Source: JASDSY01 sp041441465 (GTDB taxonomy: Bacteria > Muiribacteriota > UBA9980). Taken from it: a DNA stretch of 64,000 nucleotides. A model generated the notes under the pieces. That model had not been told where the DNA came from and ran no database searches. It saw only the letters and a list, made by a program, of their open reading frames with translations. The first letter of the stretch is position 1. Each line of letters starts with the position of its first letter. The stretch lies in contig JASDSY010000035.1 of assembly GCA_041441465.1 (NCBI GenBank), positions 62,001 to 126,000 of the forward strand, in the 5' to 3' direction. This document shows positions 45,248 through 54,139 of the stretch, in pieces. A program made the position numbers and the translations under genes.

Positions 45248-47101
45248 TTATTTAGGAAGAAAATTTTTCACTTTCTCGAAGTTATTTTCACATGCTGCGT
45301 TAAAAATTTGTTCTGCGTTAAAAATCGGAAGTTTCATATGTTCCGCTATAACATTAATAAATTTCGATCTTAAATTAGCCACAGCAGTTTCATTTTTATT
45401 TCTTAATTCCTCTATCATAGTATTAAGTTTTTTTATTTCTTCCTGAATGCTTTTTTTACAGCTTTCTATGTAATAATAATAAATTTCGCCTAAAATCAAT
45501 GAATAAACAGGCAAAAATAAAAGCGCGACGCCGCCGCTTAGAAAAGTCATACCGGAAATTCCGCCGCTGAATACTAATGAATAAATAATTATAAAAACAA
45601 AAACCAAAACAAAAGCCATACAGCCGGTTACGGCTTTAACTACCACAAAAATCGGCATATTTTCCCAGCCGGGAGTTGACGGCAGAAGTTCCTGTTCATA
45701 GCTTTTGGTCTGTTCGTTATATTTTTCAATAACCTGCTGCGCCGAAGCGCCAGGATACGTATTAAATAACTTATCGAGCCGCGCTTTTAATTCATCTTTT
45801 TGACTTATTACACCGTTCAAGTCTTCATTGATAATTTTCAAATCTTCGTTATATTTTCCAATTAACCCCATTATATAATCGCGTATTTCAAAAAAAACCT
45901 TATTTTCCTTAACTTCTTTTATAAGGGCTTCACATGTTTTTAAGATTTCTCCGGCCTGCTGTGAAGCAGTCAAAATATCAAATAATGTATTATTTCCGAA
46001 TTGATTGACAACTTTACCAAAATCATTTTTTACGGTAACGAGCTTGGCCGGAATTGTTAAATATTTATTATGCAAGGCCAAATCATCAACATACGCCTCT
46101 ATTTTTTTAAATACATCCTTAGCGCTTACGCTGAATTCGCTGATTATATTTTCAAGAGTGCTTTTGCATGGGCCTATATAACTGTTAAATAAGTATTCAT
46201 ATAGTATTTGCAATGCATAAATTTTTTCTTTTTTTATCAATTCCGCCATTAAATTTGTAGCATCGGCATAAGAATTTTGGGGCGGCGTCAAAAACGAACA
46301 CTGAATAAGCGCATATTTTGAAAAAAAACACTCGATGTTGTTAAAATATGCTATCGATGTCGTTTGATATGCTTCATTCATCATTTCTTGATTTTGAGTT
46401 AATTTACCTATCAGTCTTAAAATTAAGCCAATAAATACAAGACTGTTTATTACAAGCTGAGGTATTGTAGTAGCTGCAAGCTGTTTGGTCTGTTTAAAAA
46501 ATTCAAGCGCATTTTTATAATCAGCACGTTCAAAAAAGTATATAAGCGCAAGCTGATAAGTCGTACAAAAATCAGCGTTATTTTTTTCATAAGATTCCCA
46601 GAAATAGCGGAAAGCCTCCTCGATATTATTATTACGATATGATTCTTCCGCTTTCCTCCTTATGTTGGCGGCAAGCTTGGTACGCGCGTCCTGCGATATA
46701 TCGGTCCTGTATTTTTTTAGTTCCTCTAAGTTTTCACACATTAAATAAAAACTATATTCGGCAAATCCATAATTAGATATCGCATGGATTCGATAAAAAT
46801 TTTTACCCTTATTTAATTCGTTGGTAAATTGCGATATGATTTCCGGCGCAGTTTCATTATTTAATATCAATTTAATAATTTCACGTTTTTTTTCTACAAG
46901 ATTAGCTTCGCTTCCGGCATTGTCTATCGCAGACGCCATTATGAAATTTTCTTCCAAAAATTGAGGAATTATTGAGCTGGCCAGAAACGAAACCGATGGA
47001 AATATTCCGCTGGCTTTGTTAATGGCGCTTTTTATAACATTTTTCTGCGATATGATCTGCCTGTACTCGGCCGATTCTTCAATTTTTACGTCAGTAATCA
47101 T
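45248..47101 (-). CDS. unknown protein with TPR-like helices and two membrane segments
   Basis: 617 residues. The first 380 are helical, with TPR-like units around 165-230 (SYRNNNIEEAFRYFWESYEKNNADFCTTYQLALIYF). A coiled coil at about 390-470 leads to two transmembrane helices (VVKAVTGCMAFVLVFVFIIIYSLVF and a second at about 535-560), then a second coiled coil (ESCKKSIQEEIKKLNTMIEEL). No known family recognised; the layout suggests a cytoplasmic sensor or scaffold tethered to the inner membrane. The ribosome site is weak (GAAATGG). Confidence 0.6.
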   Translation of the reverse strand: MITDVKIEESAEYRQIISQKNVIKSAINKASGIFPSVSFLASSIIPQFLEENFIMASAIDNAGSEANLVEKKREIIKLILNNETAPEIISQFTNELNKGKNFYRIHAISNYGFAEYSFYLMCENLEELKKYRTDISQDARTKLAANIRRKAEESYRNNNIEEAFRYFWESYEKNNADFCTTYQLALIYFFERADYKNALEFFKQTKQLAATTIPQLVINSLVFIGLILRLIGKLTQNQEMMNEAYQTTSIAYFNNIECFFSKYALIQCSFLTPPQNSYADATNLMAELIKKEKIYALQILYEYLFNSYIGPCKSTLENIISEFSVSAKDVFKKIEAYVDDLALHNKYLTIPAKLVTVKNDFGKVVNQFGNNTLFDILTASQQAGEILKTCEALIKEVKENKVFFEIRDYIMGLIGKYNEDLKIINEDLNGVISQKDELKARLDKLFNTYPGASAQQVIEKYNEQTKSYEQELLPSTPGWENMPIFVVVKAVTGCMAFVLVFVFIIIYSLVFSGGISGMTFLSGGVALLFLPVYSLILGEIYYYYIESCKKSIQEEIKKLNTMIEELRNKNETAVANLRSKFINVIAEHMKLPIFNAEQIFNAACENNFEKVKNFLPK

Positions 47102-47217
47102 AACAAATCCATTTCTTTTTATTCCGTGCCGCTATTTATTTATAGTATAAATTAAGTTTAACAATAAAAACCGAGATAAGGCAATATTTTAAAATTTTAT
47201 TTTAATAATTTTAAAAT

Positions 47218-47247
47218 AAAAAACGGCGCATCATATATAATACGCCG
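47218..47247 (-). terminator. terminator of the minor-pilin operon
   Basis: CGGCG and CGCCG arms (47224-47228, 47243-47247) around a 14-nt loop, followed on the minus strand by TTTTTT. About 185 nt after the last pilin-like stop codon; 47102-47431 otherwise holds no recognisable gene. Confidence 0.65.
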
Positions 47248-47431
47248 CCGAATAAATTCATTATAAAAAATATATTTAATTTTTACAACTCCGCAAATAC
47301 TGCCCGATAATTTTACAGCCTCTGATTTTTCATTTAAACAGCTTTTTAAATAAAAATATTTAGCCGGGTACCAAACTTATTAATAATAAGTAAAACTTTT
47401 TTTACATAAACCGCGGCAGCCGGCAGTAAAT

Positions 47432-48160
47432 TTACTTATTGAAATCTTCAGGATTCAACTTTGACATTGGATTATAATTCCAGAAAGGTTCACGATCCTT
47501 TGAAGTAATATAGCGTGACCCTATAACGGTATGGGCTTTAATAACGTGTTTACCATAAACAGCCTTGATTTCGGCGAAAACGTAGAGACGCCCCTTAAAT
47601 CCCTGTTTATCGGTATCGGTATAAAAAGTATTAAAATATAAATAGCTTTCGCCAGCGCTGTTTTTAAACCCTGAAAGAGATGTCGGAAAAACTTTTTCAT
47701 TCTCGCAGGTATTATTTTTTTGCTCCCATTTTCCGGACCAATTAGATCTTTTAACTTTACCGCTGTCTATATCAAAATTATACATAATTTTTTCAATTAT
47801 AGGCTTACCGTTCGAATCAAATCCGCTAAATTTAGCGAATCTTATTTTATTGCCGCCGACTTCTTTGCCGTCGAGGCTGAAAGGTGCCTGAATAATAAAT
47901 TTATCGCCCACGAGGCCGTCAGGAAATACGGCGGAACGCAAATCGCTTTTTAAGTTTTCAAGGACAATTCGAACCGCGCGCTGCGCTGACAACTCATCGT
48001 CTGTAAATTGGTTGGTGTTATAAGAAATTCTGAATAACGACCAAACCGCCATAAGAAGCATGAACGAAAGCCCCATGACAATAGATAATTCTATGAGAGT
48101 AAAACCTTTATATTTTAAAAATATTTTTTTTCGCTTAAACTTTAACATATCCCTTATCAC
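47432..48160 (-). CDS. minor pseudopilin, GspJ/PilW-like
   Basis: Prepilin signal KYKG|FTLIELSIVMGLSFMLLMAVW with Glu at mature position 5, a helical stalk, and a 200-residue beta-rich head. The size and the sequence RAVRIVLENLKSDLRSAVFPDG after the helix are typical of the GspJ/PilW class, minor subunits that initiate and top the pseudopilus. Starts at GTG 48160 or ATG 48148. Last gene of the pilin cluster transcribed from 52956. Confidence 0.8.
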   Translation of the reverse strand: MIRDMLKFKRKKIFLKYKGFTLIELSIVMGLSFMLLMAVWSLFRISYNTNQFTDDELSAQRAVRIVLENLKSDLRSAVFPDGLVGDKFIIQAPFSLDGKEVGGNKIRFAKFSGFDSNGKPIIEKIMYNFDIDSGKVKRSNWSGKWEQKNNTCENEKVFPTSLSGFKNSAGESYLYFNTFYTDTDKQGFKGRLYVFAEIKAVYGKHVIKAHTVIGSRYITSKDREPFWNYNPMSKLNPEDFNK

Positions 48161-48191
48161 TACTTAAATTTTTCTTTATATCCGTATATAG

Positions 48192-48719
48192 TTAATTTCC
48201 AAGATATATATTTTCATTCGGCACCAGGGCAAATAATTTTACCGGCGCCCGCGACGGTATCTTACGCCCTAATTTATCTGCCCAGTAAACCTTTATTTGG
48301 ATTTCAACATAGGCAAATTCTTTTCCGCGCGGCGTTTTATGCTCCTCGCGCGGCGTAATTTCAAGTTCCCTGCAAAACCTTACGGTATCCGATGCCGCCG
48401 GAAACTTTCCCATAAAGTTCCTTTCCATATACTCCATTATATCTTTCTCATCCATCTTGCTTTTAAGGCCAAACGCTGGGTTTTCAAGGCATATAGAATC
48501 AAACGGCTTATTTTTCAATAATTCGAGAAGTTCCGACGCCACATTTACAGCCGAAGTCAGATCGCCGCTCGAAAGGCTGGCGCGTGCCGAGAATTGAAAA
48601 ACATTATATAACGGCCACATCAAAAATGCGACGAGCACCATAGCTACAAGCAATTCGATAAACGTCATGCCTTTTTTTAAATTTAATTTTTTCAGTTTTT
48701 TAATCATTAAACAAATCAT
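48192..48719 (-). CDS. minor pseudopilin, GspI/PilV-like
   Basis: Prepilin signal KKG|MTFIELLVAMVLVAFLMWPLYN with Glu at mature position 5, followed by a short beta-rich head (175 aa in total), typical of GspI/PilV-type minor pilins. It lies 31 nt before the PilW-like gene and 21 nt after the lipoprotein gene, clearly one operon. Confidence 0.8.
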   Translation of the reverse strand: MICLMIKKLKKLNLKKGMTFIELLVAMVLVAFLMWPLYNVFQFSARASLSSGDLTSAVNVASELLELLKNKPFDSICLENPAFGLKSKMDEKDIMEYMERNFMGKFPAASDTVRFCRELEITPREEHKTPRGKEFAYVEIQIKVYWADKLGRKIPSRAPVKLFALVPNENIYLGN

Positions 48720-48740
48720 TATTATTTCCCAGCCAAACTA

Positions 48741-49463
48741 TTATTCTCTTCCAATAGGAGTAGTCCAAGCATTGCTCTGCTGCTTCAGCAGTTCAACAGA
48801 AATTTTCTGCGAATTTATCGAAGCTTCGCCTGCCGACGAAGTATCGCCTTTTCTGTCGTAAATATTCGACTTCATAACCGCGACACGCTGCTTTATATAT
48901 ATATTAGAATCCGCTTTAGACGATTTTTCTAACGAATTCAAAAGTGTTAATGCCTCATCTTCGCGCTTATCCACAAGCAGCGAATAAACTTTTTTTATCT
49001 CGTCATCATTTTTAGCTTCACGTTTTTTTATTGTCAGGTCACAATTAAGAGCGCGCCGTTTGATATATTCATTAGAGCTTGAGTTCGCTGAAGAATAATA
49101 TTTCATGGCTTCCTCATAATCGCCTTCGGCGAATAACTTTTCAGCGGTAACAAAAGATTTATTTCTTAGCGCGCGTTTCCCGTCATACTCCAATTTTTCG
49201 AGGTCTTTATTTTTTTCGCCTTTGATATTTAAACCGCTATAATATGTTTTTTCGGATTTTTCATTATCAACGAGGCTTTTTCTGCGTAATTTATCGTCCT
49301 CGGAATCCGACTCGTAAGTCCTGCTTTTCTCGGCTTCCGGAACGAAATCGTTTTTTTTCCCGCAAGAACAGCCGGAAATAGCAAACAGGCTTAATATACC
49401 TGCAATAACAGCAATTAACCGAATATTTATTTTTTTACTAATTTCAGAGTTATTTATTTCCAT
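48741..49463 (-). CDS. lipoprotein with TPR-like helices, pilin cluster
   Basis: Lipobox FAISGC at the end of a signal peptide, then SCGKKNDFVPEAEKS and a charged, helical TPR-like region (ADGDYEEAMKYYSSANSSSNEY-like units). The stretch after the lipid cysteine, GKKNDFVPE, is shared with the lipoprotein at 52200-52892, marking the two as related. It may act as a pilotin-like or assembly lipoprotein, by analogy only. AGGA lies before the ATG. Confidence 0.65.
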   Translation of the reverse strand: MEINNSEISKKINIRLIAVIAGILSLFAISGCSCGKKNDFVPEAEKSRTYESDSEDDKLRRKSLVDNEKSEKTYYSGLNIKGEKNKDLEKLEYDGKRALRNKSFVTAEKLFAEGDYEEAMKYYSSANSSSNEYIKRRALNCDLTIKKREAKNDDEIKKVYSLLVDKREDEALTLLNSLEKSSKADSNIYIKQRVAVMKSNIYDRKGDTSSAGEASINSQKISVELLKQQSNAWTTPIGRE

Positions 49464-49483
49464 AATTAATTCCTATCTTTTAT

Positions 49484-52213
49484 TTATTCGGTTTTTGGAG
49501 GCACCGATGAAGTCGAATTAGAAGAGCTTTCAAGAATATCTTCATCTTTATTAATAGGTTGTAGTTTATAGTAGGTATAACTCTGACTCATATTGACAAC
49601 ATAGTTATCATCGCCGATTTTACCGCTTCTATCCGGATAAAGAGTATCATCATAAGCGATAGTGCCGCCGCCGGCATAGGTATTAGGGCCGATTTCCTGC
49701 TCGAGCGCCCCAAGATTTAAATAATTTACTATAACGTTTCCCCTGATAAAGAAACTGTCAAAATTAAGAGGCGGATTTTTTTTGCTGTCCTGTCCGTAAT
49801 ATGGTACTATATTTTTAAAATTAGTGGCATCTATAGACGGGTTGTCACGATACCTGAGCGTGCCTATACCGGAGCATATCGAAGCTTGAACGTAGTTATC
49901 AGTAACCGTGATATCGCCGCCCTGCGACGAAAATATAACGCTTTTTATTTCTTCCGGAAGATTTTTTATCTTTTCATAGAGCGGATTCGGCGGAGTAACT
50001 AATGAAAGCTGAGCGTCTTTACAATTAACATCCTTATCTTTTTGAATTCCATCGACAAATATGTCAGTACCAAAAATTGAAGCGATTATGCCCTTGCCGT
50101 TTATGTAAAGCGGCGGCGACGGCTTAGCTCTTTTATCTTCGGACGGCTTCATTTCAGAATAAAATGCGTCGGGCGGCAGATACAATTTCTGATATTCACC
50201 CTCGAACGCTTTCATACCTTCAAGAAACCAGATACCGTCAAGAAATATATGCCAGGTGCCGTCTTTATCTTTTATAAGTTTATTCATGTACTGAAGGTTA
50301 AGTATAAAATCTTTCGCGTTAGAAAAACTATAACATGCCATTTCAGGGGCAAGGTCGAGCGGAAATCTTTGCGCTAATTCATTGACCGGCATATTATAAG
50401 AGGGTACGGTTTCATTAAAAAACGAATCGCCGGTGACTGAAAGATCGTACGGCATAAAAATAGGTTTAGACATAACATGCTTATAGATTATGTTATTGTC
50501 ATCGCCTACAGGAGTCAGAGAAAGGTCCGGAATCGGATTTTTATATGTTTTAGCCGAAGCGGCCGTAGCTTTGCCAATCTGCGGCTGAAACTCAAGTAAT
50601 TCTTTCGCGACCGGATCGGTTATCTTGAGTAAAGCACCAGCTTTTTCTTTAATGTCAAGTTTTCTTTTTTCTTCCATTTTTAAAGTCTTCGGTATGCAGC
50701 TTATCTGGCCTGACTTTTGTGCGTTATTAAAATTGACCCATGGTACAATTATGGCTTCTTCACTGTCGTCAATTGTCATAGCCCTGAAATGGCAGGCTAA
50801 TACTTTGCCATAAATCTTGGTTAATTGAGGCGAATCATTAGCGTTAGGGCGCGTATCAGCGCCGAATAAGTCGACGCCCGACCCCTTGGGATTTAAAAAT
50901 TCCCTTTTGGTATCATTACAAAATTTTATATAATCCTTAAAATAATTCAAATATCCGCGCGACGGCTCATTAGTGCTGAACGGGCTCGGGTCTTCGCCGT
51001 CCGCCTCGATTTCACTGCCCGCGCCGACATTATGATATCTCATAATCATTTTCGGAGGATCGGGAGTTTTTCCATTTTTAGCCGGAAGATTTTTATTGAT
51101 AGGTAAAAGATCGCCCGGAATAGAATCTTTATAATTACGCTGAATTATAGGTTCCATAATACCGCCAAGAGAACTTTTCATAAAATATTCATCTTGCTCA
51201 TCTTTGCTCATTTTCATCAAATTAGGATTATATTCGGTGCGGCTAAGCATATCATAAGAAGGCCACATACCAAGAGCCTGTTTATCGCCTTTACTTTTCA
51301 ACGCGTCAAGAAGGCTGCCGCTTTCTTTGCTAAGTAATCCAGGATTGGTTACGTTAATTACGATCGGCAATTTCCCGTTAGTTTCCTGAAGCGAAGGCAT
51401 CAAAGAGAAGCCTTTCATTACCTCGAAAAACTCAGCGCCGCCGGAGGCGTTATAAGCGCTCCAGTCATAGCCGCCGCCGAACAGGATAACGCCTGTTTTA
51501 GTAGCGTCCTGGCCGTTCAATACTTTAAGATTAAGTTTTTCAGCGCCGTGATATGAGATCCACTTATTAAAAGCATAAGGATTTTTTGGCATTACCGCGC
51601 CGCCGTCGCGGACGAATAATGAAAATTCAGGGAACGGCGGCAGCACCCTGACGGTCTTGATATCTTTGCAGGCTACAAGCCCACGCTTATAGCGGTCAAT
51701 GCCGACCTGCGCCACTATCTTTATAACGCCGTAGGATTCTTTATTATAAGGATCGTTAGCTATATTGCGCGGCGAACCCATGAGATCTTTAGAATAAGGG
51801 GTTATCTGTTCGTATGTGACTGTCAGGCTTATATTCTTTGGATCGATACCATGAACATCGCCGGCCAGCTTCAAAGTAATCGGTGTCGCAACTTCTATCG
51901 ATTTAGGCTTGTTATCCGCGCCGCCGCATCTTAATACTCTGTATGCGCTCGATTCGCTGTGATAAGACGCATGGTCATTCATTTGCTTGCGAATTTCCAT
52001 GAAAGCTTCTTCAACTAACGAATCACATACCGTATTCATTATTTCTCCGCGCATGATAATATTCGCCTGCATTACCTCGTTGCGAAGCTGTACCAATATT
52101 GATTCGGACAGCACGTATAATATTACGACAAGGCCTACAACCCAATAAAATACCATACCGCGCTGATTCTTATTATTTTTAAGTTGTGTGGTTTTTAATT
52201 TATTCTTCATCAT
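49484..52213 (-). CDS. very large PilX-like / prepilin-type pilus assembly protein
   Basis: The N terminus KNNKNQRGMVFYWVVGLVVILYVLSESILVQL followed by a long helix with EIMNTVCDSLVEEAFMEIR fits the PilX/GspK-type minor-pilin start (basic residues, QRG, hydrophobic helix), though the Glu at mature position 5 is missing, as in GspK-type proteins. The remaining 800 residues form a very large beta-rich domain with PFPEFSLFVRDGG, a feature I know from proteins in this type of cluster. Start at ATG 52213 (MMKNKLK), overlapping the upstream lipoprotein gene by 14 nt; an upstream start at 52276 is less likely. Confidence 0.65.
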   Translation of the reverse strand: MMKNKLKTTQLKNNKNQRGMVFYWVVGLVVILYVLSESILVQLRNEVMQANIIMRGEIMNTVCDSLVEEAFMEIRKQMNDHASYHSESSAYRVLRCGGADNKPKSIEVATPITLKLAGDVHGIDPKNISLTVTYEQITPYSKDLMGSPRNIANDPYNKESYGVIKIVAQVGIDRYKRGLVACKDIKTVRVLPPFPEFSLFVRDGGAVMPKNPYAFNKWISYHGAEKLNLKVLNGQDATKTGVILFGGGYDWSAYNASGGAEFFEVMKGFSLMPSLQETNGKLPIVINVTNPGLLSKESGSLLDALKSKGDKQALGMWPSYDMLSRTEYNPNLMKMSKDEQDEYFMKSSLGGIMEPIIQRNYKDSIPGDLLPINKNLPAKNGKTPDPPKMIMRYHNVGAGSEIEADGEDPSPFSTNEPSRGYLNYFKDYIKFCNDTKREFLNPKGSGVDLFGADTRPNANDSPQLTKIYGKVLACHFRAMTIDDSEEAIIVPWVNFNNAQKSGQISCIPKTLKMEEKRKLDIKEKAGALLKITDPVAKELLEFQPQIGKATAASAKTYKNPIPDLSLTPVGDDNNIIYKHVMSKPIFMPYDLSVTGDSFFNETVPSYNMPVNELAQRFPLDLAPEMACYSFSNAKDFILNLQYMNKLIKDKDGTWHIFLDGIWFLEGMKAFEGEYQKLYLPPDAFYSEMKPSEDKRAKPSPPLYINGKGIIASIFGTDIFVDGIQKDKDVNCKDAQLSLVTPPNPLYEKIKNLPEEIKSVIFSSQGGDITVTDNYVQASICSGIGTLRYRDNPSIDATNFKNIVPYYGQDSKKNPPLNFDSFFIRGNVIVNYLNLGALEQEIGPNTYAGGGTIAYDDTLYPDRSGKIGDDNYVVNMSQSYTYYKLQPINKDEDILESSSNSTSSVPPKTE

Positions 52214-52892
52214 CTTCACTGTTTTTCTGTTTTTCAGGCCCCGGAGCGCCGCTCGACTCGCCGCCTTTATCAACAATAACCTGAATTAAAGCTGAATTTG
52301 ACATCCCCGAACGATATTCCACTTCGCAGCTTTTAATTATTTCAGTATATTTTTGTTTGTATTCATTAAGCTGAGAAATAAACTCAGGCTCACGGCCAAG
52401 CTCGCGAAGGCATGTCATAAGCATAAACTTGATTTCAAGCGTTTTTACCGGCGGCACGCTCGGATATGATAAGGCTTTCTTAAAACTTTTCGCGGCATCG
52501 TCATAACGCTTATCCTGAAAATACTGATTAGCTTCAGTCAAAGACTGTTCATAAGGCAATTTTACCGTCTGCTCGCTTAATACCGGACTCAAAAATTGAG
52601 TATCGCCGCTTTTTTTTATTTTTTGCAGCATATTATTATTTTCCAATTCTTTCAAATAAACATGAAGCGCGTTGGAGAAATCATTTTTTGACGCCGCCGA
52701 AGCCGTATTGGTAACGCTCTTTTCAGGCATGAAATCAACCTTTTTCCCGGAAGAGCCGCACGAAAAATTGGCAAAACAAAAACAAATTAATAATGCGATT
52801 AAAAAATGCCTATTAAAAAAAAATTCATTGTGCTTATCGTTAAATTTATTAGAAAATACGGATATTATAATACTCAACATTGACCCAATCAC
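52200..52892 (-). CDS. lipoprotein with TPR-like helices, pilin cluster
   Basis: A signal with lipobox ANFSC, then GSSGKKVDFMPEKS, parallel to the lipoprotein at 48741-49463. A helical TPR-like region (SLTEANQYFQDKRYDDAAKSFKKALSYP) follows, and the tail is acidic. The N terminus before the hydrophobic segment is long (about 30 residues); the exact start (GTG 52892, ATG 52880 or later) is uncertain. First gene of the pilin operon behind a consensus promoter. Confidence 0.65.
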   Translation of the reverse strand: MIGSMLSIIISVFSNKFNDKHNEFFFNRHFLIALLICFCFANFSCGSSGKKVDFMPEKSVTNTASAASKNDFSNALHVYLKELENNNMLQKIKKSGDTQFLSPVLSEQTVKLPYEQSLTEANQYFQDKRYDDAAKSFKKALSYPSVPPVKTLEIKFMLMTCLRELGREPEFISQLNEYKQKYTEIIKSCEVEYRSGMSNSALIQVIVDKGGESSGAPGPEKQKNSEDDEE

Positions 52893-52927
52893 AAAAAAAT
52901 TATTACGATAACCTAATAATATATTAA

Positions 52928-52956
52928 ATTATATTAAAAATAATAGTTATTGTCAA
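52928..52956 (-). promoter_or_regulatory. consensus sigma-70 promoter of the minor-pilin operon
   Basis: Perfect TTGACA (52951-52956), 17 nt, TATAAT (52928-52933) on the minus strand, upstream of five co-directional genes. Confidence 0.85.
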
Positions 52957-52997
52957 TAATAATTAGGCCGCACGCCGGAAATAAAAGTAATGAAAAA

Positions 52998-53041
52998 CAA
53001 AAAACGACGGTTTAAAATATTTTAAGCCATCGTTTTTTGTT
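52998..53041 (-). terminator. terminator after the 36-residue ORF
   Basis: A long imperfect palindrome with an outer AAAACGA/TCGTTTT pairing, an inner TTAAAATATTTTAA core and a run of T on the minus strand. It separates the peptidase operon from the minor-pilin operon. Confidence 0.8.
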
Positions 53042-53112
53042 AACATTGAATAAAAATTAGACACCTCGGATAAAACTGCCTCATTTTTATTCATAAGTTG
53101 TTTAAAATTTGA

Positions 53113-53223
53113 TTATAAATCGGCTGACATTTCTTTTTTGCTTTCATCATCATTGTTATTGCAAGACCATTTGCTTATCCCGTCAAAATCGATGCTGATA
53201 GCCACATTATTATTTTTCTCCAT
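53113..53223 (-). CDS. 36-residue peptide downstream of the C39-like peptidase
   Basis: A short frame missed by size filters: it begins MEKNNNVAISIDFDGI, continues with SKWSC and NNNDDES, and ends MSADL. It has an excellent ribosome site (GGGAGG 7 nt before the ATG) and is followed by a strong terminator. It has one cysteine, no signal peptide and no double-glycine leader. It lies 73 nt after the stop of the membrane C39-like peptidase, in the same direction. A weak promoter (TTTACA, 15 nt, TATAAA) may lie between. Whether it is a substrate, a signal peptide or an unrelated small protein is unknown. Confidence 0.6.
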   Translation of the reverse strand: MEKNNNVAISIDFDGISKWSCNNNDDESKKEMSADL

Positions 53224-53296
53224 ACAAAAACCTCCCAAACTTTTTATACTTTATTATCTATACTGTAAATTAAAGAAGCATTTTTTATGCCATTTT

Positions 53297-54112
53297 TTAA
53301 TTTTTAATAAAATGATAAACGATACCCTTGAATTTATATTTTTCTGTAATGGAATTATATGCTATATTTTTCAGGCCAAACAGCGGATCAGCGACGGCGA
53401 GCCTGCCATTTTCATGGCCAATAACCGCCACTGCATGATGTATTTCACCTATTTTTATCGCGATTATAGACGGCACCGGTATTTCTGAAGGTTTCATACC
53501 GCTGTAACATTTAACGCTAAGGCCGTTATTCAGCGCATACCTTAAAACATAGCAATCTTCAGTTCCAAGCGCGCTGGTAAAAGCCACTTTCGCTATTTCC
53601 GCCTCTGTCTTATCTATGCCGTAATACTTAAAAACAGTAGCCATCGCTGATGGCGCGCATGAAGTTCCAGTTGACTGCAAGCAGACATTGCCGCGCCACA
53701 AACCTTTGCCATTATCGTTAATCTCAAGCGGAAAAACAATCGGATGATAATAAGGCACAAACATTACAAAAAAGCAAAGAACCGGAATATATTTTCTTAA
53801 ATTCCGTCCCGAACTGTGGTTCACAAAAAAATTCAAATTTGAAACGTATCCAAAAAAGACGGCTAAAAGCGATATTGATATTTCAATGCCGTTAATACTG
53901 CGATATTGCACATAATAGATATTATCCTTGCCCAGAAAAAACACATTAGAAAACACTAATATTGCCAACCCGCATAAAATAAATAAAACAGCCGCTGCCA
54001 GCATTTTAAATTTTCTTGAACTCCCGTGCAAAAAAGCGTTAAGTTTCATGCCTACCGTATATAAAACAGCTGCCAGCGTCATGGTTATATAAATATTAGG
54101 ATTATAGTTCAA
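53297..54112 (-). CDS. membrane protein with C-terminal C39-like cysteine peptidase domain
   Basis: About four transmembrane helices fill the first 120 residues. The C-terminal 150 residues carry a papain-fold C39-like domain: Cys in QSTGTSCAPSAMATVFKYYG near residue 150, His in HHAVAVIGHENG near 225, Asp in VADPLFG near 243. Known C39 domains cut leader peptides after double glycine, but they are usually fused to ABC exporters; this one is not. The start is TTG (54112) with AAGGTG just upstream. It follows the TPR gene by 27 nt and precedes the 36-residue ORF. Confidence 0.78.
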   Translation of the reverse strand: MNYNPNIYITMTLAAVLYTVGMKLNAFLHGSSRKFKMLAAAVLFILCGLAILVFSNVFFLGKDNIYYVQYRSINGIEISISLLAVFFGYVSNLNFFVNHSSGRNLRKYIPVLCFFVMFVPYYHPIVFPLEINDNGKGLWRGNVCLQSTGTSCAPSAMATVFKYYGIDKTEAEIAKVAFTSALGTEDCYVLRYALNNGLSVKCYSGMKPSEIPVPSIIAIKIGEIHHAVAVIGHENGRLAVADPLFGLKNIAYNSITEKYKFKGIVYHFIKN

Positions 54113-54139
54113 AATTCACCTTTTTCATTAGTTTTAGAA

